Origin: JAJDXW01 sp965214795
GTDB taxonomy: Bacteria > Pseudomonadota > Gammaproteobacteria > HK1
Reading direction: 5' to 3'
Length of the DNA: 64,000 nucleotides
NCBI GenBank assembly: GCA_965214795.1
Contig: OZ243976.1
Location: 930,001-994,000, forward strand
A program made the position numbers and the translations under genes. Positions 1 through 8,691 of the stretch are shown here, piece after piece. The notes beneath the pieces are model-generated. The model saw only the letters and a program-made list of their open reading frames with translations. It was not told the DNA's origin and ran no database searches. Each line of letters starts with the position of its first letter. Position 1 is the first letter of the stretch.

Positions 1-459
1 GACGCCGCGCCCGTTCTCCGTTCCGCCGCCTTCCGGGCCGCGAAGGGAGTGTTGCCACGCGGCGGTGGCCATCGCCACCGGATGGTCGGCATCGGCCGGA
101 GGGGACGCCGCGGCCGGCAGGAACAGTAGCCGCTGAACCCGCGCCCGGTCCCGGCCGAGCGCCCGATGCGCCCGGCGCATTGCCTCGAGCGCCGCCTCGC
201 AGGCACTCCCGCATCCGCCCGCAGCAAGATGAACCAGGGTCCACCGGCGCTCCAGGTAGTCCGCGGGAAGGACCTCCCCGTTCGCGAGGACGAGACGGTC
301 CCCCGGGGCGGGCCGGGGCGGATCGAGGAGTGTCCCGCGGTTCACCGTCCCCGGTTCGAACCACGATCCGACCCCCGCGTAGAAGATGAGCGCGAGCACG
401 GGCGGCGCCGCGAACACGACAAGAAGGCCGAGGAGCACGAGTCTCGACCGGGTCAGCAT
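1..459 (-). CDS. Membrane-anchored Sco/thioredoxin-like oxidase assembly protein, partial
   Basis: The gene is cut by the left edge of the window. The visible 153 codons give a single N-terminal membrane segment (residues 5-27) and then an outward-facing domain with a CxxxC pair (Cys83, Cys87), as in Sco-type copper carriers. It follows surf1 on the same strand, where many gammaproteobacteria carry a small Sco-like protein just before ctaA/ctaB, so a role in CuA or haem-copper oxidase assembly is likely. I took the ATG at 459, with a GAGGG about 10 bases upstream. The frame stays open upstream, and an ATG at 612 or GTG at 636 would add a long Gly/Ser/Arg-rich cytosolic tail and nearly close the gap to surf1. 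Confidence 0.7.
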   Translation of the reverse strand, partial: MLTRSRLVLLGLLVVFAAPPVLALIFYAGVGSWFEPGTVNRGTLLDPPRPAPGDRLVLANGEVLPADYLERRWTLVHLAAGGCGSACEAALEAMRRAHRALGRDRARVQRLLFLPAAASPPADADHPVAMATAAWQHSLRGPEGGGTENGRGV

Positions 460-646
460 GTCCCGTCGACCCTCGCTCCGGCCGTCCGGCGACGAGGCGA
501 GGGAGGCGCCGCCGGCCGAGGCCGACCCTCCGCCCCGGCCGCCCCCGAGCTGACGTGGGAGCGGGTGAACCGCGTGGTCCCCGCGGCAGACCGCGGCGCG
601 GCGCGCGGCCATCGCCTTGCCCGCCTTCGCCAACACCGCCGTTCGG

Positions 647-1432
647 TCATGTCGCGAGCCGCTTCAAGTTCACCACGACCCAGATCGCGAACAGCGCCGC
701 CGCGAGCGCAAACCACTGAAAGGCATACCCACGGTGTCGATCCGGGCTCAGCCCGGGCGCGGCCGCCCACTCCCGCACATAGCCGTGCGGCGCTTCCGGG
801 TCCACGGTCACGAGCCAGGCGGCAAGGGGGTAGCCGAGCGCACGCTGCATGGCGTCGATCTCCACCCGCTGCACCACCCGCGGCCATCCGGCTGCCGCGT
901 AGCCCGTGTCGCCGAGGACGAACAGGTCTTCGCGGGGAAGACGAACGGTTCCCCGCAAGCGTTGCTCGCTCCCGGGAACGCCGATCTCGGGAAGGGCGGC
1001 CCGATCCGGCCCGGCCGGCACCCATCCCCGGTTGACGAGCACCGCCCCGTAGCCATTGGTCCGAAAGGGGGTGAGCACGAAGTATCCCGGCTGGCCCCGG
1101 TGGGTCCGGTTGTCCTGAAGAAACTGATGGGAAGCGTCGTAGCGTCCTTCGAGGTCGACCCGGGCAAACTCGCGGACCGGGTCGCCGAGGACCGTCTCAT
1201 CCAGCACGACGGCGCTGCCCGCCTCGAGTGCGGCCCGCCGCGCCTCCTTCTCGGCCGCCCGGTCGAGCTGCCAGAAGCCGAGCCCGGAGAGCAGCCCGAA
1301 CAGTGCCGCCGCCGCCACGGTCGGCAGAAGGGAAGGCGAGAACCGGTAGCCGGCCAGCTTCAGGGACGCCGGTGCGAAGCTGCCGCCGCTTCCTGGCGCC
1401 ACGGTGACGCGAACCGCTGAATGCGGGCCCAC
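647..1432 (-). CDS. SURF1-family cytochrome oxidase assembly protein
   Basis: The 261-residue product has the SURF1 layout. A membrane helix near residues 35-55 runs into the family motif GFWQLDRA. A large periplasmic domain follows, with the conserved stretch VLVNRGWVP near the middle, and a second membrane helix lies at the very C-terminus (about 235-257). SURF1 proteins help insert haem a into subunit I of aa3-type oxidases. The gene lies downstream of ctaG and coxC in the oxidase cluster, separated from coxC by the opposite-strand DUF2909 gene. The first 20 residues before the helix are poorly conserved, so an internal start is possible. Confidence 0.92.
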   Translation of the reverse strand: MGPHSAVRVTVAPGSGGSFAPASLKLAGYRFSPSLLPTVAAAALFGLLSGLGFWQLDRAAEKEARRAALEAGSAVVLDETVLGDPVREFARVDLEGRYDASHQFLQDNRTHRGQPGYFVLTPFRTNGYGAVLVNRGWVPAGPDRAALPEIGVPGSEQRLRGTVRLPREDLFVLGDTGYAAAGWPRVVQRVEIDAMQRALGYPLAAWLVTVDPEAPHGYVREWAAAPGLSPDRHRGYAFQWFALAAALFAIWVVVNLKRLAT

Positions 1433-1469
1433 ACAAGAGGTCCGCCGGCTTCCGTCGCACGGACGCCGG

Positions 1470-1580
1470 TGGCCGACCCGCTGACGCGCGCGCGGGCGAA
1501 GCGGCTCGAGAGGGCACGGCCCGCCGCCGTGGTCATGTCGGCGTTCGCTGGCCGAGAAGCCGGCGAGACTTCCACGCTAG
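1470..1580 (-). repeat. Degenerate copy of the 184-217 bp inverted-end element (family 3)
   Basis: The stretch resembles one half of the family-3 element seen intact at 43736-43919. Shared segments include the GCGAAGCGGCT(C/T)GAG block, the following ACGGCCCGCC block and the end GCTAG at 1576-1580. The other terminus is not recognisable. It lies between surf1 and the divergent DUF2909 gene and would sit in the promoter region of both. Confidence 0.5.
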
Positions 1581-1616
1581 ACTCCTCGCCGACGACCCGG
1601 CTTCGGAGCAAACCCC

Positions 1617-1823
1617 GTGAATTTCGCAACTATCATCATCACATTGATATTTATCGGAATCCTCGCGAGCCTGGGATCCGCCCTGGTTCATCTCGTGCGG
1701 GGCCGGGGGCGCTCGGACCGGACCGCGAAGGCCCTGACCGTGCGTATCGGCATGTCCTTTGCGCTCTTCGGGCTCCTGTTCCTGCTCTGGTGGGCGGGCC
1801 TCATCCACCCGCACGGTGTATGA
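1617..1823 (+). CDS. Twin-transmembrane protein, DUF2909 type
   Basis: This 68-residue protein consists of two membrane helices (about residues 4-25 and 42-62) joined by a short basic loop (RGRGRSDRTAKALTVRIG). That is the form of the small DUF2909 family found between coxC and surf1 in pseudomonads and relatives, commonly on the opposite strand, as here. Its function is unknown; position argues for an oxidase-related role in the inner membrane. It starts with GTG, preceded by GGAG at 1605-1608. Confidence 0.85.
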   Translation: MNFATIIITLIFIGILASLGSALVHLVRGRGRSDRTAKALTVRIGMSFALFGLLFLLWWAGLIHPHGV

Positions 1824-1839
1824 GCGGGTTCGGCCGCCC

Positions 1840-2700
1840 TCAGAGCCAGTAGACGAAGATGAACAACCCCAGCCAGACCACGTCGACGAAGTGCCAGTAC
1901 CAGGCCGCGGCTTCGAACGCGAAATGGTGCTTGGCGTCGAAATGCCCCTTCATCCCCCTGATCATGACCACGGTGAGCATGATCGCGCCGATGGTGACAT
2001 GGGCCCCATGGAACCCGGTGAGCATGAAGAAGGTCGAGCCGTAGATCCCGGTCGTCAGCTTGAGGTTGAGGTGGGCGTAGGCCTCGTAGTACTCGAACGC
2101 CTGCAGGCCGACGAACAGGAAGCCGAGCAGGACGGTCAGCAGCAAGCCCCCGATGAACTGCCCGCGATTCCCCTTGAGGATGGCCCAGTGGGCCCAGGTC
2201 ACCGTGCCCCCGCTCGAGAGCAGGATGATGGTATTGAGGGCGGGGATCCCCCACGCCCCCATGACCTGGAACGCCCCGCCGAGCGACTCCGGGCCGTTGG
2301 TCGGCCACACCGAATCGAACGCCGGCCACAGGAACAGGTTCGTCGCGACGCCGGTTCCCTCGCCGCCCAGCCACGGAACGGAATAGACCCGCGCGTAGAA
2401 GAGGGCGCCGAAGAACGCGCCGAAGAAGCACACCTCGGAAAAGATGAACCACCCCATACCCCATCGAAACGAGCGGTCGACCTGGTCGTTGTAGATGCGG
2501 GATTCGCTCTCCCGCACCACCTGCCCGAACCAGAGGAACATCATCGCCACGAGGATCACGACCCCGAGGACCATCACCAGCGACGCGAGGCTCGCGCCGT
2601 TCAGCATCGCGGCGAAGCCGCCGACGAGGGCGGTGAGACCGATGGAGCCCAGGATGGGCCACCGCGTGCCGTGGGGGAGATAGTACTGGGCTTCAGCCAT
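1840..2700 (-). CDS. coxC: Cytochrome c oxidase subunit III
   Basis: The 286-residue product is an integral membrane protein with about seven helices and the subunit III signatures: YYLPHG near the start, WPILGS, the region ending in FSEVCFFGAFFGALFYAR, and a C-terminal segment ending AWYWHFVDVVWLGLFIFVYWL in which Trp-His-Phe is conserved. Subunit III stabilises the catalytic core of aa3-type oxidases. I chose the ATG at 2700 because the protein then begins MAEAQYYLPHG, as in homologues; the ORF extends 27 codons upstream in a Pro/Arg-rich stretch that overlaps ctaG. With this start it overlaps the ctaG stop by 8 bases, consistent with coupled translation. Confidence 0.95.
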   Translation of the reverse strand: MAEAQYYLPHGTRWPILGSIGLTALVGGFAAMLNGASLASLVMVLGVVILVAMMFLWFGQVVRESESRIYNDQVDRSFRWGMGWFIFSEVCFFGAFFGALFYARVYSVPWLGGEGTGVATNLFLWPAFDSVWPTNGPESLGGAFQVMGAWGIPALNTIILLSSGGTVTWAHWAILKGNRGQFIGGLLLTVLLGFLFVGLQAFEYYEAYAHLNLKLTTGIYGSTFFMLTGFHGAHVTIGAIMLTVVMIRGMKGHFDAKHHFAFEAAAWYWHFVDVVWLGLFIFVYWL

Positions 2701-3301
2701 TGACTCGGGTTCCGTCACTGGCGGCGGCGCTCGCGGCCGCCGACTGGGGGGCGGGCTCCGCCTCGAAGAAGGTATAGGCAAGGGTCAGGGTGCCGATCCG
2801 GGGCGAGATCTTCTCGTCCACCACGAATCGCACCGGCATGTCGCGGGTCTCCCCGGGCTCGAGGCGCTGCCGGGTGAAGCAGAAGCATTCGATCTTGTTG
2901 AAGTGCGCCGCGGCCCCGACCGGGGTGACGCTCGGCACCGCCTGCGCGACCACCGGCCGATTCGAGAGGTTGGTTGCGGAGAAAGTCGCCTCGTGGACCT
3001 CTCCGGGATGGACTTCGAGGGGTTGCTCCGGGCCGTCGAACTTCCACCGGAGGGCGCTGTTGACGGTGGCGACGAACTGGACCTTGACGAGCCGCGTCGA
3101 ATCCACGCCGCCGGTCGCGGCCGTCGCCTCCGAGACGACGCCGGTCCGGCCGCCGATCCCGGTGATATCGCATACGATGTCGTAGAGCGGCACCAGCGCG
3201 TAGCCGAAGCCGAACATGGCGGCGGTCACCACCAGCAACCGGATCGTCAGCCGCCGGTTCGCGCGCGCGGCCGGCTGGGCGACGCTCACCATCGGTACCA
3301 T
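2693..3301 (-). CDS. ctaG: CtaG/Cox11 copper chaperone for oxidase subunit I
   Basis: The product delivers copper to the CuB site of subunit I. It has one N-terminal membrane helix (about residues 20-40) and a periplasmic immunoglobulin-like domain with the copper-binding CFCF motif (Cys139 and Cys141); a third conserved cysteine is at residue 44 in YDIVCDITGIGG. Length (202 residues) is normal for the family. The start could instead be the ATG at 3292, which overlaps the stop of the upstream small gene; both give the same mature domain. The C-terminal Ala/Ser tail overlaps the start of coxC. Confidence 0.95.
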   Translation of the reverse strand: MVPMVSVAQPAARANRRLTIRLLVVTAAMFGFGYALVPLYDIVCDITGIGGRTGVVSEATAATGGVDSTRLVKVQFVATVNSALRWKFDGPEQPLEVHPGEVHEATFSATNLSNRPVVAQAVPSVTPVGAAAHFNKIECFCFTRQRLEPGETRDMPVRFVVDEKISPRIGTLTLAYTFFEAEPAPQSAAASAAASDGTRVNG

Positions 3302-3411
3302 GCCGTCACGAACATGAGCGTGTAGAACCCCAGGGCCACGATCCCGAGCGTGAGCGCGAGCCGGACGTTCGACCTGCGCTTTCGTTCCGCCTCACCGCGC
3401 GCATCGCCCAA
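3286..3411 (-). CDS. Small single-helix protein of the cytochrome oxidase operon
   Basis: A 41-residue reading frame fills the space between coxA and ctaG: a charged N-terminus (RGEAERKRRSN) followed by one membrane helix (about residues 18-38) ending in AWYRW. Tiny proteins with this charged-tail/one-helix form occur at exactly this position in gammaproteobacterial oxidase operons and are annotated as small oxidase assembly proteins. The likely start is TTG at 3411, 13 bases after the coxA stop; its stop overlaps the ctaG start region. The identity rests on position and shape, since the sequence is too short for a strong family call. Confidence 0.7.
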   Translation of the reverse strand: MGDARGEAERKRRSNVRLALTLGIVALGFYTLMFVTAWYRW

Positions 3412-3424
3412 GAGGAGCGCCCGC

Positions 3425-5014
3425 CTACCGAACCGCCGGAGGGGTCTCGAACGTGTGGTACGGCGGGGGAGACGGCAGCGTCCACTCCAGCCCGTCCGAG
3501 CCGTCCCAGACCTCGGTGGTCGCCTGCCTTCCGCCCCGGCAGCACCTCAGCACGATCCAGGCGAACAGGAGCTGGGAAAGTCCGAACCCGAACCCGCCGA
3601 TGCTCGACACCATGTTCCAGTCGGCAAACTGCACCGCGTAGTCCGGGATCCGCCGCGGCATCCCCGCCAGCCCGAGGAAGTGCTGCGGGAAGAACAGGAC
3701 GTTGACGAAGATGGTGGACAACCAGAAGTGCCACTTGCCGAGCCGCTCGTCGTACATGTTGCCGGTCCACTTCGGCAGCCAGTAGTAGACCCCGGCGAAG
3801 ATTCCGAACAGCGCACCGCTGACGAGCACGTAGTGGAAGTGCGCGACCACGAAGTAGGTATCGTGGTACTGGAAGTCCGAGGGGACGATCGCGAGCATGA
3901 GGCCCGAGAACCCCCCGATCGTGAACAGGATGACGAACGCGATCGCGTACAGCATGGGGGTCTCGAAGCTGAGCGACCCCCGCCACATCGTCGCCACCCA
4001 GTTGAATACCTTCACCCCGGTCGGGACCGCGATCAGCATCGTGGTGTACATGAAGAAGAGTTCGCCCGCGAGCGGCATGCCCACGGTGAACATGTGGTGC
4101 GCCCACACGATGAACGACAGGAACGCGATCGACGCGGTGGCGTACACCATGGACTCGTAGCCGAAGAGCGGCTTGCGGGAGAAGGTCGGGATGACCTGGG
4201 ACACGATCCCGAACGACGGCAGGATCATGATGTACACCTCGGGATGCCCGAAGAACCAGAAGATGTGCTGGTACAGGACCGGGTCGCCCCCGCCGGCGGC
4301 GGAGAAGAAGGACGTCCCGAAGAACTTGTCGGTGAGGAGCATGGTGACCGCCCCCGCGAAGACGGGCATGGCCGCCACGAGCAGGAACGCGGTGATGAGC
4401 CAGGTCCAGACGAAGAGGGGCATCTTGAGCAGGGTCATGCCCGGGGCGCGCATGTTCAGGATCGTGACGATGATGTTGATCGAGCCCATCACCGACGAGA
4501 TGCCCATCAGGTGGATGGCAAAGATCGCGAACGGAAGGTGCGCGCCGCCCTGGAGGACGAGCGGGGCGTAGAGGGTCCAGCCCGCCGAGGGGGCGCCGCC
4601 CTCCATGAAGAAGGTCGAGAGGAGGAGCGCGAACGCGAACGGCAGGAGCCAGAAGCTCCAGTTGTTCATGCGCGGAAGGGCCATGTCCGGCGCCCCGATC
4701 ATGATCGGGATCATCCAGTTCGCAAACCCGACGGTGGCCGGCATGATCGCGCCGAAGACCATGATCAGCGCGTGCATGGTAGTCAACTGGTTGAAGAAGT
4801 CCGGGTCCACGAACTGAAGGCCGGGCGACCACAGCTCGGCGCGGATCCCGAGCGCGAGCACCCCTCCGAGCAGGAGCATCAGGAACGAGAACACGAGGTA
4901 AAGCGTCCCGATGTCCTTGTGGTTGGTGGTGAACACCCACCGGAGGACACCGGGCTCGGGGCCGTGGTGGTGATGGTCGTCGTGGTGCGCGTCGTGAGTG
5001 GTTGCCGCGCTCAT
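3425..5014 (-). CDS. coxA: Cytochrome c oxidase subunit I (aa3 type)
   Basis: This is the catalytic subunit, with 12 helices expected across 529 residues. The TNHKDIGTLY signature lies at 30-39 and the low-spin haem ligand His81 in TMHALIMVFG. The CuB and cross-link motif GHPEVY covers 256-261 (His257, Glu259, Tyr261), the CuB His pair is His306-His307, and the HFHYVL haem-ligand motif is near residue 400. The Glu in HPEVY and the cross-linked Tyr mark an A1-type proton-pumping oxidase. The N-terminus has an unusual His-rich run (HDAHHDDHHHH, residues 7-17) that could bind metal. It is transcribed with coxB upstream and the small gene and ctaG downstream. Confidence 0.97.
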   Translation of the reverse strand: MSAATTHDAHHDDHHHHGPEPGVLRWVFTTNHKDIGTLYLVFSFLMLLLGGVLALGIRAELWSPGLQFVDPDFFNQLTTMHALIMVFGAIMPATVGFANWMIPIMIGAPDMALPRMNNWSFWLLPFAFALLLSTFFMEGGAPSAGWTLYAPLVLQGGAHLPFAIFAIHLMGISSVMGSINIIVTILNMRAPGMTLLKMPLFVWTWLITAFLLVAAMPVFAGAVTMLLTDKFFGTSFFSAAGGGDPVLYQHIFWFFGHPEVYIMILPSFGIVSQVIPTFSRKPLFGYESMVYATASIAFLSFIVWAHHMFTVGMPLAGELFFMYTTMLIAVPTGVKVFNWVATMWRGSLSFETPMLYAIAFVILFTIGGFSGLMLAIVPSDFQYHDTYFVVAHFHYVLVSGALFGIFAGVYYWLPKWTGNMYDERLGKWHFWLSTIFVNVLFFPQHFLGLAGMPRRIPDYAVQFADWNMVSSIGGFGFGLSQLLFAWIVLRCCRGGRQATTEVWDGSDGLEWTLPSPPPYHTFETPPAVR

Positions 5015-5062
5015 TTCCCGTTCCTCCTGCCGTTCGCCGACGACTCGGGGTGCCGCGACCGC

Positions 5063-6211
5063 TCAGCGGGCCGCCCGGATGGCGGCCGGCTGGACGATGT
5101 CGCCGACGGCGTTGCCGAGCGCATTGCGCTGGAAGGTGATGACCGCGGCGAGATCGGAGTCGTCGAGCTGCTCCGCGAACGCGGCCATGGCGGTGCCCGG
5201 CTTGCCGTTCATGACCCGGTCGAGATGGGGGTCGAGGGGACCGGTCGCGATCGGACTGCCGGTGATCGCGGGGAAGGTCGGGGGGATCCCCTGGCCGTTC
5301 TGCTGGTGGCAAGCCGCACACGCGGTGATGTAGACCTCCTCCCCGCGCGCCATCAGCTCGTCCATCGACCAGTCGCGCAGGGCCGCCTGGGCCGCATTCG
5401 CCTGTGCGGCGTGGTGCTCCCCGACCCACGCCGCATACTCCTCCTGCGGGACCGCCCGCACCACGATGGGCATGTACCCGTGGTCCTTCCCGCACAGCTC
5501 CGCGCACTGGCCGCGGTACACGCCGGGCTCGTCGATGCGAGTCCACAGTTCGTTGATGAAGCCGGGGATCGCGTCCTTCTTCATGCCGAGCGCGGGGACC
5601 CACCACGCGTGGAGGACATCGTTCGCGGTGAGCAGGATCCGGACCTTCCGGCCGACGGGCAGGACCACCTCGTTGTCGACCTCGAGCAGGTAGTGCTCGC
5701 GCGAGTATGCGTCCGTGTAGATCGCCTCCCGGCTCTCCGGCGCGAGCGAACTGAAGAAGTCGACCCCGTCCTCCAGATACTCGTAGCGCCACTTCCACTG
5801 GTGACCGGTCACCTTGAGGGTCATGTCGGCCTCCGACGTGTCCTCCATCACGATGAGCGCCCGCGTCGCGGGGATCGCCATCAGGACGAGGATGATCACG
5901 GGGATGACCGTCCACAAGATCTCGGCCGAGAGGTTGTGGTGAAAGTTCGCCGCGGCGTGGCCGACCGAACGCCGGTGGCGAATCATGGAGTAGAACATGG
6001 CGCCGAAGACGACGATTCCGATGCCGACACACCACCACAGCATGAGCATGTGCTGGTCGTACGCCTCGCGGCTGATCGGGGTCACGCCGCGCGGCATGTT
6101 GAGCTCCCACGCCGCGTGGACCACGCCGAACGGCAGCAACGCCGCAAGGCCCGCCACTGCCCGCGAAACACCGTGAACCCATCCACGGCAACGTCGTATG
6201 TCGAGCGCCAT
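5063..6211 (-). CDS. coxB: Cytochrome c oxidase subunit II fused to cytochrome c (caa3 type)
   Basis: From the chosen ATG the 382-residue protein has a signal-like N-terminus and two membrane helices (about 55-78 and 98-118). A cupredoxin domain with the CuA ligands follows: His201, Cys236, Glu238, Cys240, His244 and Met247. A C-terminal cytochrome c domain has the haem motif CAACH at 298-302. The fused cytochrome means electrons can pass to CuA without a separate soluble donor. An in-frame GTG at 6226 would add five residues; ATG at 6211 is preferred because GGAGAG lies just before it. It is the first structural gene of the oxidase operon. Confidence 0.95.
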   Translation of the reverse strand: MALDIRRCRGWVHGVSRAVAGLAALLPFGVVHAAWELNMPRGVTPISREAYDQHMLMLWWCVGIGIVVFGAMFYSMIRHRRSVGHAAANFHHNLSAEILWTVIPVIILVLMAIPATRALIVMEDTSEADMTLKVTGHQWKWRYEYLEDGVDFFSSLAPESREAIYTDAYSREHYLLEVDNEVVLPVGRKVRILLTANDVLHAWWVPALGMKKDAIPGFINELWTRIDEPGVYRGQCAELCGKDHGYMPIVVRAVPQEEYAAWVGEHHAAQANAAQAALRDWSMDELMARGEEVYITACAACHQQNGQGIPPTFPAITGSPIATGPLDPHLDRVMNGKPGTAMAAFAEQLDDSDLAAVITFQRNALGNAVGDIVQPAAIRAAR

Positions 6212-6310
6212 CGGCTCTCCGTTCACCTCGCTAGCCGGCCGGCGGCCCGGCGCGCCGGCACAGCGTCACCGTCCGGTCCGGACTGCTTCGCACCCCTCGG
6301 ATCCGCTTCT

Positions 6311-6832
6311 CTAAGGGCCGTGATCGGCGGCGGGCGGCGCGGCGCCTTCCGGAAAGGCGGGCCGCACCAGCGTTCGGCGCAGGAGCTCGGCCGCCTGCCG
6401 CCGTTCATCCTCTGCCAGAAAATCACCCAGCGCGACCTCCTCCCCGTGCATCGCGAGCACCAGCCGGGAGGGATGCCCGCGAACCCGGGGGCGCTGCAGA
6501 CGCACCCGCACCCACCCACGGGGAAAGTCCCATCTCGCGGCGTGGGACGGACCGGAGCCCTTTTCCACCGCGACCCGCCCGCCCCGCACGGAGACGATCT
6601 CCATTCGATGCCCCCGCCGCTGCACCAGATACAGCGCGGCGGCAAGCGCCACCCACTCCGCCCCCGCAAGCGGCAACACCGGCCAGAAGCCGACCACCGC
6701 GAATCCGGATGCGAGGCCCGAGAGCACGATCGCCACGACCACGAGGAGAACCTTCGCTTGCCGCCATGAGAGAGACAGGTTCGGGCGCAGGACCAAGGTG
6801 TGGTCCGACCCCTCGCCGCTCATCGATACCAT
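6311..6832 (-). CDS. DUF2244-type membrane protein
   Basis: The 173-residue product has two closely spaced membrane helices (roughly residues 23-45 and 48-66) after the opening HTLVLRPNLSLSWRQ. A soluble C-terminal half contains DFPRGWVRVRLQRP and ends in a variable tail. This resembles the DUF2244 family, often encoded beside coxB and of unknown function. The ATG at 6832 was chosen over a reading frame extending to 7237, because AAAGG sits 7 bases upstream and the extra N-terminus is low-complexity. It precedes coxB on the same strand with a gap of about 100 bases. Confidence 0.8.
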   Translation of the reverse strand: MVSMSGEGSDHTLVLRPNLSLSWRQAKVLLVVVAIVLSGLASGFAVVGFWPVLPLAGAEWVALAAALYLVQRRGHRMEIVSVRGGRVAVEKGSGPSHAARWDFPRGWVRVRLQRPRVRGHPSRLVLAMHGEEVALGDFLAEDERRQAAELLRRTLVRPAFPEGAAPPAADHGP

Positions 6833-7362
6833 GTCCGCGCCTTTCTCCCGTACGCGGCCGATTCCAGTCCGTTCCAACCGGCGGCATGGTACTAGAGCCC
6901 CTGACGGCTCGCAATACTCCGGGCTCCGGCGTCCAGGGTCGTCCCATGCTACGGTTCCGGATTGGGGTTCCGGATGGAAACGAGGGGCCGCGATGGCGCT
7001 CGCCGCGCGCGATTCGGACCGACGACCGGCTGCATCCACGCGGCCCGCGGGACCCCCCGAGGGCACGAACGAGGGCGCTCCCGCCGACCCGGTGCGGATG
7101 ACCGGCCCGCACGGGAGAGTCCTGCTCCAGCGTCGGGCAGGGCAGGGTCGTTCCACGCGGGCCGGACCGACTTCACCCTCTCCCGCCGCGCCCCGCGCAC
7201 CGGCCGCGAACGCCGCCGCAACGGTTGGCTCCGGCACGGACGACGTGTATTAATACGATTCGGGAAATGCGCAGCCGGCCGACGGGGTCTGGAGGAGGGA
7301 GCGACTCGCGACTCCCGCGCCCTTGGAGCGAACTCCAACCCCTGCTCAAGGGAGGTGGGAAA
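6833..7362. other. Divergent intergenic region between the DUF2244 gene and dnaA
   Basis: This stretch of 530 bases carries no convincing gene and no consensus DnaA box. It contains one copy of the short family-4 repeat (7048-7135). AT content rises close to dnaA (TATTAATACGATT at about 7246-7258), a plausible promoter area for dnaA. The ribosome-binding site GGAGGTG at 7351-7357 belongs to dnaA. Confidence 0.5.
7048..7135 (+). repeat. Family-4 dispersed repeat, copy 1
   Basis: The core GACCCGGTGCGGATGA followed by a CCGGCC block and GAGAGTCCTG recurs at about 21500-21556 and, inverted, at 49143-49245. The copy at 49143 also shares the outer block GAACGAGGGCGCTC. Function is unknown. Confidence 0.65.
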
Positions 7363-8691
7363 TTGTTGGAATCCATTTGGAAACAATGTCTTGACTACCT
7401 CGAATCCGCACTTCCCCTGAAGCAGTTCGATACTTGGCTACGGCCGCTGCAGGCCGAGATGACACCCGATGGCCTGTGCCTGCTCGCACCGAACGAGTAC
7501 GTTCGGGACTGGGTCGACGAACACTACCGCGAACAGATCCGCGACACCCTCGAACGGGTGGGTGGCGGCCACCCGTATTCCGTGACCGTAGCGGTCGGTT
7601 CGGCGGGCTCCGCGGAGGTCGGCTCGGGTGCGTCGGCCGGCCGTCGATCGAACGGCGCGGCCAGCCCCGGGCTGGTCGTCGGCCTGCAACCGAAGTTCCG
7701 GTTCTCGAACTTCATCGAGGGAAAATCCAATCAGCTCGCCCTCGCCGCCTCGCTTCAAGTGGCGGAGAATCCCGGACGGTCGTACAACCCGCTCCTCATC
7801 TACGGCGCGGTCGGTCTCGGCAAGACCCACCTGGTTCATGCGATCGGCAACGTCATCGTGAAGCGCCCCGACGCGCGCGTCGCCTACCTGCCAGCCATGG
7901 ATTTCGTTCGCGACATGGTGGGCTCCCTTCGCCACAACCGGATGGAACGGTTCAATCGGTACTATCGCTCGTTCGACGCCCTTCTCGTGGACGACATTCA
8001 GTTCTTCGCGGGGAAGTCGAAGTCGCAGGAGGAGTTCTTCCACGCGTTCGACGCCCTCCTGCAGGGCGACCACCAGATCGTCCTGACCTGTGATCGATAT
8101 CCGCGGGAGGTCGACGAGCTCCCGGAAAGACTCACGTCCCGGTTCGAGTCCGGCATCTCGTACGCGATCGAGCCGCCGGAACTGGAGACCCGTGCGGCGA
8201 TCCTCACCTCCAAGGCCGCCGCGGCCGACGTCAACCTGCCGGATGACGTTGCGCTGTTTCTCGCGCAACGGCTCCAGTCGAACGTCCGAGACCTCGAGGG
8301 CGCCTTGCGACGGGTCATCATGGTCTCCAAGCTTCATCTCCGGGACATCACCATCGAGTACTGTCGCGAGGTCCTTCAGGATCTCTTCTCCATCCAGGAC
8401 CGGCTCCTCACGATCGAGAGCGTTCAAAAGACCGTCGCGGACTATTTCCGGGTGCGCGTCTCCGACCTCGTTTCCAAACGGCGCTCCCGGTCCATCGTGA
8501 GGCCTCGGCAGATTGCAATGGCGCTTGCGCGAGAGCTCACCAACCACAGTTTTCCCGAAATCGGCACCGCATTCGGTGACCGGGACCACACCACCGTGAT
8601 CTACGCATGCCGGCAGGTCGATAAATTGCGAAAGGCGGAGAGCTCCGTCAACACGGACTATCGCAATCTTCTTCGGCGCCTGAGAACATGA
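7363..8691 (+). CDS. dnaA: Chromosomal replication initiator DnaA
   Basis: DnaA opens the origin and recruits helicase. The 442-residue product has the N-terminal helicase-contact domain (about 1-85) and a short Gly/Ser/Ala-rich linker. The AAA+ domain has Walker A GAVGLGKTHL and Walker B LLVDDIQF, and the C-terminal DNA-binding domain carries the DnaA signature GDRDHTTVIYACRQV. I chose the TTG at 7363 because GGAGGTG lies 6-7 bases upstream and homologues begin close to this point; the frame stays open to 7225 with an unlikely N-terminus. dnaN, recF and gyrB follow in the classical order. Confidence 0.97.
   Translation: MLESIWKQCLDYLESALPLKQFDTWLRPLQAEMTPDGLCLLAPNEYVRDWVDEHYREQIRDTLERVGGGHPYSVTVAVGSAGSAEVGSGASAGRRSNGAASPGLVVGLQPKFRFSNFIEGKSNQLALAASLQVAENPGRSYNPLLIYGAVGLGKTHLVHAIGNVIVKRPDARVAYLPAMDFVRDMVGSLRHNRMERFNRYYRSFDALLVDDIQFFAGKSKSQEEFFHAFDALLQGDHQIVLTCDRYPREVDELPERLTSRFESGISYAIEPPELETRAAILTSKAAAADVNLPDDVALFLAQRLQSNVRDLEGALRRVIMVSKLHLRDITIEYCREVLQDLFSIQDRLLTIESVQKTVADYFRVRVSDLVSKRRSRSIVRPRQIAMALARELTNHSFPEIGTAFGDRDHTTVIYACRQVDKLRKAESSVNTDYRNLLRRLRT

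Noticed and set aside
340..365. GGTTCGAACC as a possible tRNA T-arm
   Set aside because: It lies inside a coding region and no acceptor or anticodon arms can be built around it; no tRNA or rRNA gene was found in the window.
453..650. 65-codon frame starting ATGA at the surf1 stop
   Set aside because: It is Arg/Ala/Pro-rich with no helix or motif; the neighbouring frame with the membrane segment and CxxxC is the real gene.
3306..6191. 961-codon minus-strand ORF antisense-phase to coxA/coxB
   Set aside because: It is an out-of-frame shadow of coxA, coxB and the small gene; composition is Arg/His/Gly-rich with no family pattern.
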